From Nakaseomyces glabratus (lineage: Eukaryota > Ascomycota > Saccharomycetes > Saccharomycetales > Saccharomycetaceae): a stretch of 64,000 bases of DNA. The DNA is taken from the NCBI RefSeq assembly GCF_010111755.1, contig NC_088962.1, positions 1,116,001-1,180,000 on the forward strand, in the 5' to 3' direction. The notes beneath the pieces are model-generated. The model saw nothing but the letters and a program-made list of their open reading frames with translations. It did not search any database and was not told the DNA's origin. Made by a program: the position numbers and the translations under genes. This document shows positions 19,054 to 28,310 of the stretch, piece by piece; positions within the stretch are counted from its first letter, which is position 1, and each line of letters begins with the position of its first letter.

Positions 19054-20982
19054 CTAGAGCCAATGAGAGGTAGCATCTTTGTACAATGATTGCCAAATAT
19101 ATGCCTCACTCAAAAGCATCTCTATTTCATTTTCATCCCAATCCTTGGTAGGTGGATTCTGTAAGAATGTGATTATTTCTTGAAAATCCATTGCAAGTAA
19201 CTGGTCACTCCACTTTACTAAGAATGCTGCACAAACGAAAACATGAAATTCATTCAGAGATGACTGCGAAAGCTTAGTTGATTCAGCGCTTTTCATCGAT
19301 GCTGACGGTGAATTAAACTCCTTTACAGGCGTTGTGAATGTTGAAACTCTGGGCTCCGTAGGCGTTCTTGGAGGACCATATTCAGCCTTATGTGAATAGG
19401 TTGCTGATGATTCGGATGAAGTTTCTGCTAGATAAGTATCCCACATACGAATTACAGCACTCATTTGAAATTCTCTCATTAGTAAACAATTCATCCATCT
19501 AAATGAGAATTGAATAAATTCAACGTGTTCATCTTGAAAGTGACTATACAGATCACCATCAATCCTCTTCACTAATTGGCTCAGGTTCTTCACCTGATTC
19601 AAAATACCCGGTTGACCTTGAATATAGTTATCTGTTATTTGTTCTAGTAGCTTAGTTAAGCACCAAAATGTATCTGCTTCCACATCTTCTATCTGTTCTG
19701 GTGTCATATAATCGAGTGGATCCGTAGATTCCACATCTTCTATCTTTGAAGGGCTCAAATACTCTGTAAGGAATGTCTGGTAAAAAGGTGTCGCCAAGTC
19801 ATTGATACCTTGGACATATCCACTTGCAGGATGCCTAATAGCCCAAAGATATAGAATTCGCTGTAAACTTTGCTGTACAGTTTTAAATTGATACAATGGA
19901 ATATGAGGGTTTGTTCTCGGTATATCTATTTCAATCTGATGCCATGTTGGTTCGTCCCTAGCATGTTTATCAGAAAATGTATGTGCCAAACTATCCTTGT
20001 ATTCTTTTCGCTTATTATTAAGTAAATTTTCCTGTCTCTTGATATTCGCCGGCAAATATCCAATTAATAATTTCCATACAACAGGCCTATGGCACTTTGG
20101 TATACCGTTCCAGCTAACTTGCCTTAATTCTTGAAGATTTATAATACTTTTATCTTTTAGTATAGAATCAAATTTTGCAATTCTTTTAATAATGGCATTT
20201 AGGTGTTGCACTTCCTTTGTATCCTCAAGCTCCTTTTGAGTTCGCAAATGATCTGTCTCTGATCTTTTCAATTGTGGTAGTTGTGGGTATGACAAAGAAT
20301 TTGATCCAACCTTTGTAGTTGTATTTGTCGCAACTGAAGAAGAAGTGGAAACCCTTGAGAGAGTATTACTTTCAGATGCTTTTCTTGATATTTTCGCTCC
20401 GTACCCACCATTAACCATGGTAGGTATTGGTGAATTATAGTCATCAATTACAGCACTCCAATCTTCATCCAGATCTCTAAAATACTTAGCTGGCTTCTTA
20501 ACATCATGACCAGAGGCTCTTCTTGAGGTGGAGCCTCCGTTACCGTGTGAATTATACTTATGAAGACCAAGCCCACTATTTGCCCTAGGACTCTCTAAAA
20601 CTGATGAAGAACTCATTGATAGCGGATTGACATATCTTAGAGGAGAATATGATGAAGAAGTACGTCTCGAAGATATTTGTTTCTTTGAATAAGCCTCAAT
20701 ATTACCGTCAGCCACTTTATAAAACCCCATATTTGATAGTGAATCACTGGAAGTCCTAGAACCATAGGCCTTAGCACTAGCTGCTGTGTTTGTAGTTGGG
20801 GAACTACTTAATACCGGTGTCGATGGTGACGATGGTAAACTTGAAGTTCGTTTAGATGACGATGGTGAAGAAGAAATTTTCCAAGACTTCATCAGACTCG
20901 TAACCAAAGAAGATGAGCTCTCATGGTTGGAGCTAGACCGTTCCTTCTCATACATATGCTTAGATCCAGTTCTTACCACCAT
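19054..20982 (-). CDS. GYP1: Ypt1 GTPase-activating protein Gyp1 (TBC domain)
   Basis: 642 aa from the ATG at 20982 (MVVRTGSK...), agreeing with S. cerevisiae Gyp1 (637 aa); nine more codons lie upstream behind a TTG. A Ser-rich N-terminus carries the conserved VTSLMKSW (about 27-34) and YSPLRYVNP (about 112-120) motifs and a FRDLDEDWSAVIDDY segment. The TBC domain (about 280-610) has both catalytic fingers: Arg356 in IDIPRT and Gln391 in YVQGIND. It ends with the family tail WQSLYKDATSHWL. It stimulates GTP hydrolysis on Ypt1 at the Golgi. Confidence 0.97.
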   Translation of the reverse strand: MVVRTGSKHMYEKERSSSNHESSSSLVTSLMKSWKISSSPSSSKRTSSLPSSPSTPVLSSSPTTNTAASAKAYGSRTSSDSLSNMGFYKVADGNIEAYSKKQISSRRTSSSYSPLRYVNPLSMSSSSVLESPRANSGLGLHKYNSHGNGGSTSRRASGHDVKKPAKYFRDLDEDWSAVIDDYNSPIPTMVNGGYGAKISRKASESNTLSRVSTSSSVATNTTTKVGSNSLSYPQLPQLKRSETDHLRTQKELEDTKEVQHLNAIIKRIAKFDSILKDKSIINLQELRQVSWNGIPKCHRPVVWKLLIGYLPANIKRQENLLNNKRKEYKDSLAHTFSDKHARDEPTWHQIEIDIPRTNPHIPLYQFKTVQQSLQRILYLWAIRHPASGYVQGINDLATPFYQTFLTEYLSPSKIEDVESTDPLDYMTPEQIEDVEADTFWCLTKLLEQITDNYIQGQPGILNQVKNLSQLVKRIDGDLYSHFQDEHVEFIQFSFRWMNCLLMREFQMSAVIRMWDTYLAETSSESSATYSHKAEYGPPRTPTEPRVSTFTTPVKEFNSPSASMKSAESTKLSQSSLNEFHVFVCAAFLVKWSDQLLAMDFQEIITFLQNPPTKDWDENEIEMLLSEAYIWQSLYKDATSHWL

Positions 20983-21727
20983 TGTGTCCCACCTACTCGT
21001 CTGATACAAAGGACTGTGTAATTACGTCTTCCCTACCTTATAAATACCGGAGAGCAATTCAAATGTAGTTACAATCAGTTTAGCTTTTTAGACTACTATA
21101 GATATTTGCTGAATATCAATTGCTCACACCAAATAGTAGCCACAATACTGTCTCAATTCAAAATTAGATTGCTATTCTGCTTGTCTCTAACTTATCCTTC
21201 AATCCAAAGAAACTCAAATCCCTGCAAAACTGAACAGTAAACGAGAAAGGCAATTATTGGTCTTCTAACAGCTTCCAATTTAAATAGTCTGTGGCGCCTA
21301 CCCTATTGCAATAGAAATAGCTGATGCTATTCAATCCAAACCTCCTGAGCAATATTATGATGCTCAGTCTAATTGATCTTTAAACGGGCAGCTCTGACTG
21401 TTATGACGTCTTCACATGCCGAAAGAATGCATCGTATAACACTATACATATAAATGATAGTTTTTTGATAGACGTCTATAGCAATAGAGATAAGCCTTTT
21501 AAAATGGTAGATAGCCTATACAATCTTTGCCGACTTACCTAAATTTTTATAAAATCAGCAGTCCACATTACGATTAGTTGTTAATATGATCTTGTTGTAA
21601 TGATATATGGTACAGAGGGAAAATATATAGGTAGAAAGTCTCTAAATATGAAGTAAAATTTAAGTAAACAAAATAAAATGGAGGGGAATATAATGCTCTT
21701 GTTTGTAAGTGTGTATTGAGAATACAC
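20983..21727. other. Intergenic region GYP1-RPF2
   Basis: 745 bp with the GYP1 promoter and RPF2 3' end. It is also the junction between the YOR058-070 block and the YKR081 orthologue. No gene, repeat or clear motif seen. Confidence 0.5.
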
Positions 21728-22777
21728 TTATGCTCTTCTTTGTTTTTTACTAGCTGGTTGATTCTCGTCAATCTCATCAGCAGTGACAAAGTCCTCGCCG
21801 AAAGTATCTTCATGTTCGGACATGCTACCTTGCAAGTCCTCTTCACTGTCATTCAAGTAATCTTCTTCATCGTCATCTACTTGGTCAAACTTGGACTTTA
21901 GACCCTTCATTTTTCTGGTTTGCAATTTGTTCAAGTCTTGCTTACCCATGTGGATTCTACCCAGCTTGTCACCCATTGTGTCAATTTCAACATTCTTCTT
22001 AGTCTTAACATCGAGTTGCTTAGCACGCTTGTGAGCTTCTTTCTCCATCTCTGGAGATGGAGTGCGTACCCTACCAATCTTAAAATCTAGACGTGGTCCA
22101 ACCTCATCCAACTCGACACGGGGTAGAGTCTTACCACCTTGTTCACTCTTGTACGTTCTCAATTTGTAAACTCTGAATAGCACGTTGGGCAATGGCTCAC
22201 CTTCTTGAAAATCACCTTGGATACTTATAGAGATGACATGTTGCAAACCAGCAACATCCTGGAGATCAGTAGTCTGGCCTCTGAAGAAGTCTAGGAACAA
22301 AGACTTAATTTGTTTGTAGACAGGATGAGTCTCAAACGCAGAACCTTGGAAACTGAACATTGGCTTTAGACCAACGGTAAAGGTTCTCTTTCTGAAATCG
22401 TTCAAAAGTTTGTAATTTTCAGCGATCAACAGCTCAATCATGTCGTATATCTTATAACCAAAAGTACGGACAAATGTTAAGTTATTCTTACGCTTCTTAG
22501 AACTTGTTGATAGCACAAGTAAAGAGGCATCGTTCTTTTCACTGAAAAATTCCAATGGCTCAGGATCTTCAAAAGGATGTATATCATTCTTCTTGTTGAA
22601 CCTTTTAATATCTGGCTTCTTCAATGCACTAAGATCAACCATGACATCGTGCAACAGCTTGTTAGAGGTCTGACCAGGGACAAACAGGGCCTGCTTTGTA
22701 TTCTCAACTAACTTCGACTCTCTCTTCTCCAAAGCCCTCTTGGCTCTGGCGTTCTTAGGTTTAACTGTTCTAATCAT
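21728..22777 (-). CDS. RPF2: Ribosome biogenesis factor Rpf2 (Brix domain)
   Basis: 349 aa, ATG at 22777 (S. cerevisiae 344 aa). Rpf2 with Rrs1 brings the 5S RNP into pre-60S particles in the nucleolus. The N-terminus MIRTVKPKNARAKRAL is conserved. The Brix domain spans about residues 28-240, with GYKIYDMIELL and KRTFTVGLKPMF inside it. The C-terminal 80 residues are first basic, then acidic (DDDEEDYLNDSEED), ending in a KKQRR nuclear signal. Upstream PAC and RRPE elements fit ribosome-biogenesis regulon control. Confidence 0.97.
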   Translation of the reverse strand: MIRTVKPKNARAKRALEKRESKLVENTKQALFVPGQTSNKLLHDVMVDLSALKKPDIKRFNKKNDIHPFEDPEPLEFFSEKNDASLLVLSTSSKKRKNNLTFVRTFGYKIYDMIELLIAENYKLLNDFRKRTFTVGLKPMFSFQGSAFETHPVYKQIKSLFLDFFRGQTTDLQDVAGLQHVISISIQGDFQEGEPLPNVLFRVYKLRTYKSEQGGKTLPRVELDEVGPRLDFKIGRVRTPSPEMEKEAHKRAKQLDVKTKKNVEIDTMGDKLGRIHMGKQDLNKLQTRKMKGLKSKFDQVDDDEEDYLNDSEEDLQGSMSEHEDTFGEDFVTADEIDENQPASKKQRRA

Positions 22778-23199
22778 CCTACTATAGCTCTGATTATTTC
22801 CACTGAGAGTAGTACAAGAAACAATGATAAATTAGTTAACAAACCTGAGCTTTTAATATGCTCATCACATTCACTCACTATAAGAGTGAAACTCTCTTTG
22901 CGATGCTCATCGCAAAAATTTTCTGCAGAAGAAAACAAGTGATCTGTATACTGTATCGTTATATGTGATCACATATTTTCAGGCTAATAGTATTGATGGT
23001 GCCTTAAAGAGAGAGGTAGCTTTACCAATTTGTCCGTACTGTTAGAACTTTCATCAGTATGCTGATAAATAATTATGTTTATATAAAAAACTGTTCTGTC
23101 TTTAATGTTTGTTATATGATACTTTTGAGTTTCTCTATGCGTTTATCGTTAGTGTCTATCAAAATAATTCTACCAAAAAAAAATAACGAATGAATTCAT
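22778..23199. promoter_or_regulatory. RPF2 promoter with PAC and RRPE
   Basis: GCTCATCGC (PAC, 22905-22913) is fused directly to AAAAATTTT (RRPE core, 22914-22922), about 130 bp upstream of the RPF2 ATG. PAC is bound by Dot6/Tod6 and RRPE by Stb3 in S. cerevisiae; the pair marks ribosome-assembly genes. Confidence 0.85.
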
Positions 23200-24333
23200 C
23201 TATTTTCTCCAGTCACCTTTTTCTGCTCTTGTCTTATTTAGACCTGATCTCAGATTCACCAGTTCAGTGATAGTCTTGTTCACTTTACAAGCATTAGGTC
23301 CCAAGTTGTGTGTCTGTGCCAATTGCACAATGTAACCGTTAATATAATTGATCTCTGTTTCTCTCAAATAGAGAGTGTCTTGTCTCATAGAAGTACTGTT
23401 CTTTGCGTTTAAATCACAACCAACCCTTATTATATCCTTTACTAATTGTTTTGGTTCCAATGTATCATTTACAGACAGACTTGGATACTCAGTTTTACCT
23501 TTGTAAGTCTCTTCATAGTCAAATAATGGTTTATATGCGACTCTTAGTACATCCAGACATTCATCAACAATAGACTTAAATACTGGTGGGCAATCATCTA
23601 TCATTTCTCCATTAACACAGTCGACAATGGCTGTGACAGGGTTCATACATGCGTTAACTAAGAACTTGTGCAATTGCCCTAGAAGAAGTTCTTGGTAGGA
23701 CATGTGTTCAATCCCAAACTCCTTAGCTAGTATTTTCTGAGTTAAAAGACCAATCAGTTCGTTCTGTTCATCATTTTGAACAGACTGCGAGGTTTGGATC
23801 ATCTCATTATCGGTCCATGGCAATCTTGCAATCTTCATACCAACCCAGCCAGCATGGTTGTAAATGAAACCCTCATCCTGAAATATACCATGCGAGATAA
23901 CACCTTGGAATAGATGTGGTCTCTGGCTACTGTTCTTGAAAATATCATCTCTCAACACTTCCAACACACCGAGACCATTTTGAATTAAGATAATATTGGT
24001 GTTGGAGTCAATATATGGCAAATATGGCGAGATGGCCTCCTTTGTTTGGTATGTCTTGGTAGTGACTATCAAGTTAGATATCTTACCACCTGGGAACGTA
24101 GTAGGACATTCACTATTCTCGATCTTATACTTGTACACCGGGGTGTTTTCCTCATATAACTTACGGATTCCAAAAGTGCTCTTGCAATCATTTCTAAAAT
24201 AATCAAGCTTGGCTTGAGATCTGAAAAGAGGTACCAAAGAAACGTTCGTGAATCTCAGAAGATCAACAGCTAAAACGGTACCAACAGCACCAAGTCCGAC
24301 AATATGAACAACGGGTCTTACAGCAGCGGTCAT
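23200..24333 (-). CDS. PAN5: 2-dehydropantoate 2-reductase (ketopantoate reductase)
   Basis: 377 aa, ATG at 24333 (S. cerevisiae Pan5 is about 379 aa). It reduces ketopantoate to pantoate with NADPH for pantothenate and CoA synthesis. The N-terminal Rossmann motif GLGAVG is at 13-18, the QNG motif at 118-120, and the likely catalytic Lys223 with Asn227 in LHKFLVNACMNP. The C-terminal ApbA/PanE helical domain follows. Adjacent to SSZ1 as in YHR063-YHR064. Confidence 0.94.
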   Translation of the reverse strand: MTAAVRPVVHIVGLGAVGTVLAVDLLRFTNVSLVPLFRSQAKLDYFRNDCKSTFGIRKLYEENTPVYKYKIENSECPTTFPGGKISNLIVTTKTYQTKEAISPYLPYIDSNTNIILIQNGLGVLEVLRDDIFKNSSQRPHLFQGVISHGIFQDEGFIYNHAGWVGMKIARLPWTDNEMIQTSQSVQNDEQNELIGLLTQKILAKEFGIEHMSYQELLLGQLHKFLVNACMNPVTAIVDCVNGEMIDDCPPVFKSIVDECLDVLRVAYKPLFDYEETYKGKTEYPSLSVNDTLEPKQLVKDIIRVGCDLNAKNSTSMRQDTLYLRETEINYINGYIVQLAQTHNLGPNACKVNKTITELVNLRSGLNKTRAEKGDWRK

Positions 24334-24914
24334 CTCGATTTCTTTCTAGAATGTCTGGATTGTCTAGTTGTACAATTAGAGTTTATCCATCGGCATAGAA
24401 TATCTTAAACAAATATCTCACTCGAGAAAATGAAAACTTTAATAAAGAATACTCTCTCTGACTAACACTTTTTGTTGGGTTCGTTACATATTTTTTTTTC
24501 GGGCTTCCGGTCACACAGTTAGAAATGATGACTTATAAGTCATAACTGTGAAGAACGCAAATTCCACCGCAATGTTATTCTGTGCTCAATACTGTCAAGT
24601 CGTTCAAATTAGTGCACCAATGGGCATAGCATTGTACATTCAGTAAACACATTACAATACCAACTAAATAGATACTATTTAAAAGTAAGAAAATTAAGAA
24701 ACGGACAATAAGAAAAAATTATGAAAAGTAAGTTACTATATTTATTGTAATGTTTGTAATTTAAGGTGTATCTACCCGTATTAATTACCAGGAAAATATT
24801 GATGTATAAAATGCCAAAGTATTATTTTAACCCTTTTATTTGTTGTTATGATGATTCTAATAATATTCTTTATAATTGTTTTGTGAAGTGAATTTTAACA
24901 AGAAAGTATTCAAA
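24334..24914. promoter_or_regulatory. PAN5 promoter with a compound palindrome
   Basis: 581 bp. A perfect 16-bp palindrome ATGACTTATAAGTCAT (24528-24543) is framed by CACAGTT (24514-24520) and AACTGTG (24544-24550), about 180-217 bp upstream of the PAN5 ATG. It contains two opposed TGACT half-sites of the Gcn4/AP-1 type. Confidence 0.6.
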
Positions 24915-26525
24915 TTACAATTCACCCTTCACGACAGTAGTGCTCTTTAGGTCTCTGGCACTTACTCTCAATACACCATCCTTGTTGACATTGAAGGTGA
25001 TTTCAGCACCATTCTTGACGTCTTTCAAACCTAGCTCCATCAGCTTTGTGCTCAAAGTGTAAAGCTTTTCTCTGATAACTTCTGGCTCATCATCTGACCA
25101 TTCTTCACTGTCTTCTTCATCTTCTTCCTTGGCTTCAGGTTCGACAGTCTTTTCTTGAATGTGATGTTCACCTTCGTAGACACCTACCAATAGGTCACCC
25201 TTAGCATTCTTCAAAGTAATCTTCTTTTGGACTGGGTATGAGGTTTCTGGAAGTAGGACTGGGTGGAATTCACCGTGGGCACCAATTAGACCAATAGCCT
25301 TTGGCAAGTGTGGAGTGTTAACAACGATAGGTTGTAGAGCTTCAGCTAGTTCTTCATTGTCGTAGTTAGAAACTAGACCGGCTTGTAGGGCGGCACCAGA
25401 AGAGGCCAATTCGTTTGGATTGTTAGAAGCGTTCTCGTTTTGTGGACCTAGAATTTCAACGGATTCTGGGAAGATGAACTCCAAGTTGGTGGTCAACTTT
25501 GGAGTGAAGGAAACACCACCAGACAATAGGACGGCTTGGATATCTAGAGGATCTAGTTCAGCCTTGGCGATGACGTTTTCGATGAAGGATGTGAACTGGG
25601 AGAAGACCTTGTTGGCGACAAGTTCGTATCTCATTCTGTTAATGGAGGTGTGATAGTCGAAACCATCAGCCAAAGAGTCAATGGAGATGGTAGCGGTGGT
25701 AGCGTTAGACAAGGTCTTCTTAGTAACCATGGCGTTAGCTCTTAGCTTGGCCAAAGATCTGGCGTTCTTGGTTGGGTTACACTTGTTGGTCTTTTCGAAG
25801 TCCTTGGCGAAGTACTCGATCAACTCGGCGTCAAGGTTGTCACCACCTAGGTGTTGGTCGTGGGCAGTAGCCAAGATTGTGAAGATACCGTTACGGATGG
25901 CAATAACGGCAGCGTCTGATCTCACACCACCGAAGTCAGCAACGACAACGTTGACGTCTTCCTTGAATGGGTACTTCTCGACATGGGCTAAAAGAGCAGC
26001 GGATGGCTCGTTGATGAATTGGACGATCTCCAGACCAACTTGAGCAGCAGAGGCCTTCAAGGCAGCTTTTTGCTCGTCAGTGAAGTCACTGGAGACAGTA
26101 AGCACAGCTTGCTTAACGGAGGAACCAATGTAATCTTCAGCAGCCAACTTAAGTCTGTTCAAGTGTCTGGAGACAACTTCGTCAACAGTCAGCTTCTCCT
26201 CAACATCACCTCTGGAAACAACGAAACCAGCCTTACCATCAATCTCAACCACTGGGGCACCAGCAGCACATCTGGAAGCATCACATTGAGAGAATGGCAA
26301 ACCGATGAAGTCACGGAAGTTGATTATAGTGTTCTTTGGGTTTCTAACCAATTGCTGCAAAGCTTGACCACCGTGGTACTCATCCTCACCAACGTAGGAC
26401 AACACAGATGGAATAGCACGCTCACCATCTGGGTTAGCAATCACATCAACATCGTTCTTTGGGTTGATGTACGCAATAGAAGAAGAAGTGTTACCGAAGG
26501 AAATACCAATCACTGGAGAGGACAT
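24915..26525 (-). CDS. SSZ1: Atypical Hsp70 Ssz1 of the ribosome-associated complex
   Basis: 536 aa, ATG at 26525 (S. cerevisiae 538 aa). Ssz1 forms RAC with the J-protein Zuo1 and stimulates Ssb at the ribosomal exit tunnel. The N-terminal Hsp70 nucleotide-binding fold is clear: GISFGNTSSSIAY (7-19), then FINEPSAALLAH and VVADFGG. The substrate-binding part is short, as expected for Ssz1, and contains an acidic stretch (EEDEEDSEEWSDDE). Codon usage is strongly biased, which fits an abundant protein. The promoter has PAC/RRPE and URS1-type sites. Confidence 0.98.
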   Translation of the reverse strand: MSSPVIGISFGNTSSSIAYINPKNDVDVIANPDGERAIPSVLSYVGEDEYHGGQALQQLVRNPKNTIINFRDFIGLPFSQCDASRCAAGAPVVEIDGKAGFVVSRGDVEEKLTVDEVVSRHLNRLKLAAEDYIGSSVKQAVLTVSSDFTDEQKAALKASAAQVGLEIVQFINEPSAALLAHVEKYPFKEDVNVVVADFGGVRSDAAVIAIRNGIFTILATAHDQHLGGDNLDAELIEYFAKDFEKTNKCNPTKNARSLAKLRANAMVTKKTLSNATTATISIDSLADGFDYHTSINRMRYELVANKVFSQFTSFIENVIAKAELDPLDIQAVLLSGGVSFTPKLTTNLEFIFPESVEILGPQNENASNNPNELASSGAALQAGLVSNYDNEELAEALQPIVVNTPHLPKAIGLIGAHGEFHPVLLPETSYPVQKKITLKNAKGDLLVGVYEGEHHIQEKTVEPEAKEEDEEDSEEWSDDEPEVIREKLYTLSTKLMELGLKDVKNGAEITFNVNKDGVLRVSARDLKSTTVVKGEL

Positions 26526-26792
26526 GGCTTATAATGTAGGGTATGTTTGGCTCTTATTTTTTTTTTTCCTCTTTCCTTATCTCTTCGAGAATTCCAGAAT
26601 ACACAATAGATATATATCAAAAATACACCAACAACCACCCCAAAAGCAATGACTTTGCTAGCCAACCTCTCTATTACCCAGGCTCTTCCCTCCATTTGAT
26701 GCTCATCGCAAGAAATTTTTCTTTCGCCCAAAAATTTTTCACTTTTTCGTGTGAAACTAGAAACCATGTGCATACACGTCAAAAGGTATATA

Positions 26793-26977
26793 TAGCCGCC
26801 GAGAAATGGTTTTCTTTTTCTTTCTTTTTTCTCTCTCTCTCTTGGCTTTTCCCTTCCACTGTTTTGTTGTTTTGTGTCAGTCAGATCTCCAGATCTCACG
26901 TTTTTCTCAAAAAGGAAATTGTAGTGGGCGGCTAAAATTAGGGGGGGAGGGAGGGTGGCGGTCAAGATAGCCGCCAA
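26793..26977. promoter_or_regulatory. Three URS1-type TAGCCGCC elements
   Basis: TAGCCGCCGA (26793-26802) equals the S. cerevisiae Ume6-bound URS1 consensus. GGCGGCTA (26927-26934) and TAGCCGCCAA (26968-26977) share its core. They lie 268-450 bp upstream of SSZ1. Confidence 0.6.
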
Positions 26978-27240
26978 GTAGCCAAGGTCAGGGGCAAAAA
27001 AAAAAGTATAAATAGCGGGTGGAACGGGAAAAAAGTCCCATTGGAACTACTCTTTGGTCTACGGGTGTCATCTTGTGTCAATATTAGTTACGGTGTATTG
27101 TGTTACACTACGCACTTAAAAGTGAGTATCTCGTTATTTTTTTTAACAAGATGGGCAGCATTTTCATTAAGAGTGCAGTGTTTGCTTTTATTAACTTGAT
27201 TAGAGAAAAAGTATGGATGACCAAAACGTGCTTATTATTT

Positions 27241-27292
27241 GATCCATGAAACTATTGTTCGATCCATGAAACTTGTTTATTTGATCCATGTA
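27241..27292 (+). repeat. Triple direct repeat GATCCATGAAACT-like
   Basis: GATCCATGAAACT at 27241 and 27261 and GATCCATGTAAT at 27283, spaced 20 and 22 bp, about two helical turns. Function unknown. Confidence 0.8.
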
Positions 27293-28310
27293 ATATGCAC
27301 ATTATAACACATGATAAGGAAACAGCAAGAACCAACATTTCAAATCTAATGTTATTAAAGCTGCAATGTTTTACCGGATGCCATGAATTTGTATGTGCAA
27401 AGACGTCTTTTGCGAGCTCTGTTGTCTTTCCGTACTACACGTAAATGATTTTGTGAAGGAAGCGATGCATTACTGAAAACTGTCGGGGAAAAGGACAAAC
27501 GTTGGTAGAGATCGTTCACGAAGAAAAGCTGAGTCAGATTAACATAGAAAGTCACTGAGGGAGTGAAGGGAGAGGAAAGGAGGGGGGTGGTGGACAAGTT
27601 CTTTTTGGTTTTCCTCCCTCTCACAATTCAAGCTTTCAAGAAAGAAATAAATGCGGGAGTATGAAGAAAGAGGAGGGCGGAGAGATGGGACAGCAGCTTT
27701 TCAAAGGGGGTAGAAGGGATTTTAAGACTAAGGGAAAAGAACATTCAAAATGTGCTTAATCACAAGAAAAAGGGATGTTGAAAAAAAAAAAAAAAATAAG
27801 TGAAACTTCCAATTCAAAGCTACAAGTGAATCACTGCCAGAACCAAAAAAAAAAATTGTTAAGCTCAAGACCAGCAGCATCAACAGACAAAAGGGCCAAA
27901 AGACGGTAAAAGAGTCTCAATTGAGAATTGGGCTTAGGTTATGGAAACCTTTACAATTATGTTTATTTACAGTAAAACCATGCAGGCTACCTCAACACTA
28001 ACCATTTATGCAAGTCTGAGTTTGATTAGCAATTTGCGTACGATTCTCGAGAGAAGGGGGGGAAGGCTAGTGTAAGTTCATCTATAATTTACGATGGCAA
28101 AAAACATATTATCTCTCATCTAAGATTTCATGATGTCCACACTTCATTGTTATCTTCTCCCTTTTTCGATTTGAACTGCTTTATCTTTTCTTAATATATA
28201 AGAATCCTTATTAATTTAAATTTTTGGTAATATCAAAATACAAGTCTACTCAACAAGGCAACAGTAATAATATCTCAACCGCAAGAAATAGAATAGGAAT
28301 TCATTGAAAG

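Larger units (their letters stand above)
26526..28310. promoter_or_regulatory. Long divergent SSZ1/YMR196W intergenic region
   Basis: 1.8 kb. On the SSZ1 side there is PAC GCTCATCGC (26701-26709) with RRPE-like AAAAATTTTTC at 26730-26740. AGGGG stress-type motifs occur at 26940, 26990, 27581, 27705 and 28055. A TATAAATA (near 27006, plus strand) precedes an ATG-initiated frame of only 32 codons (27151-27249). No larger gene is convincing. It is also a synteny junction (YHR064 to YMR196). Confidence 0.6.
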
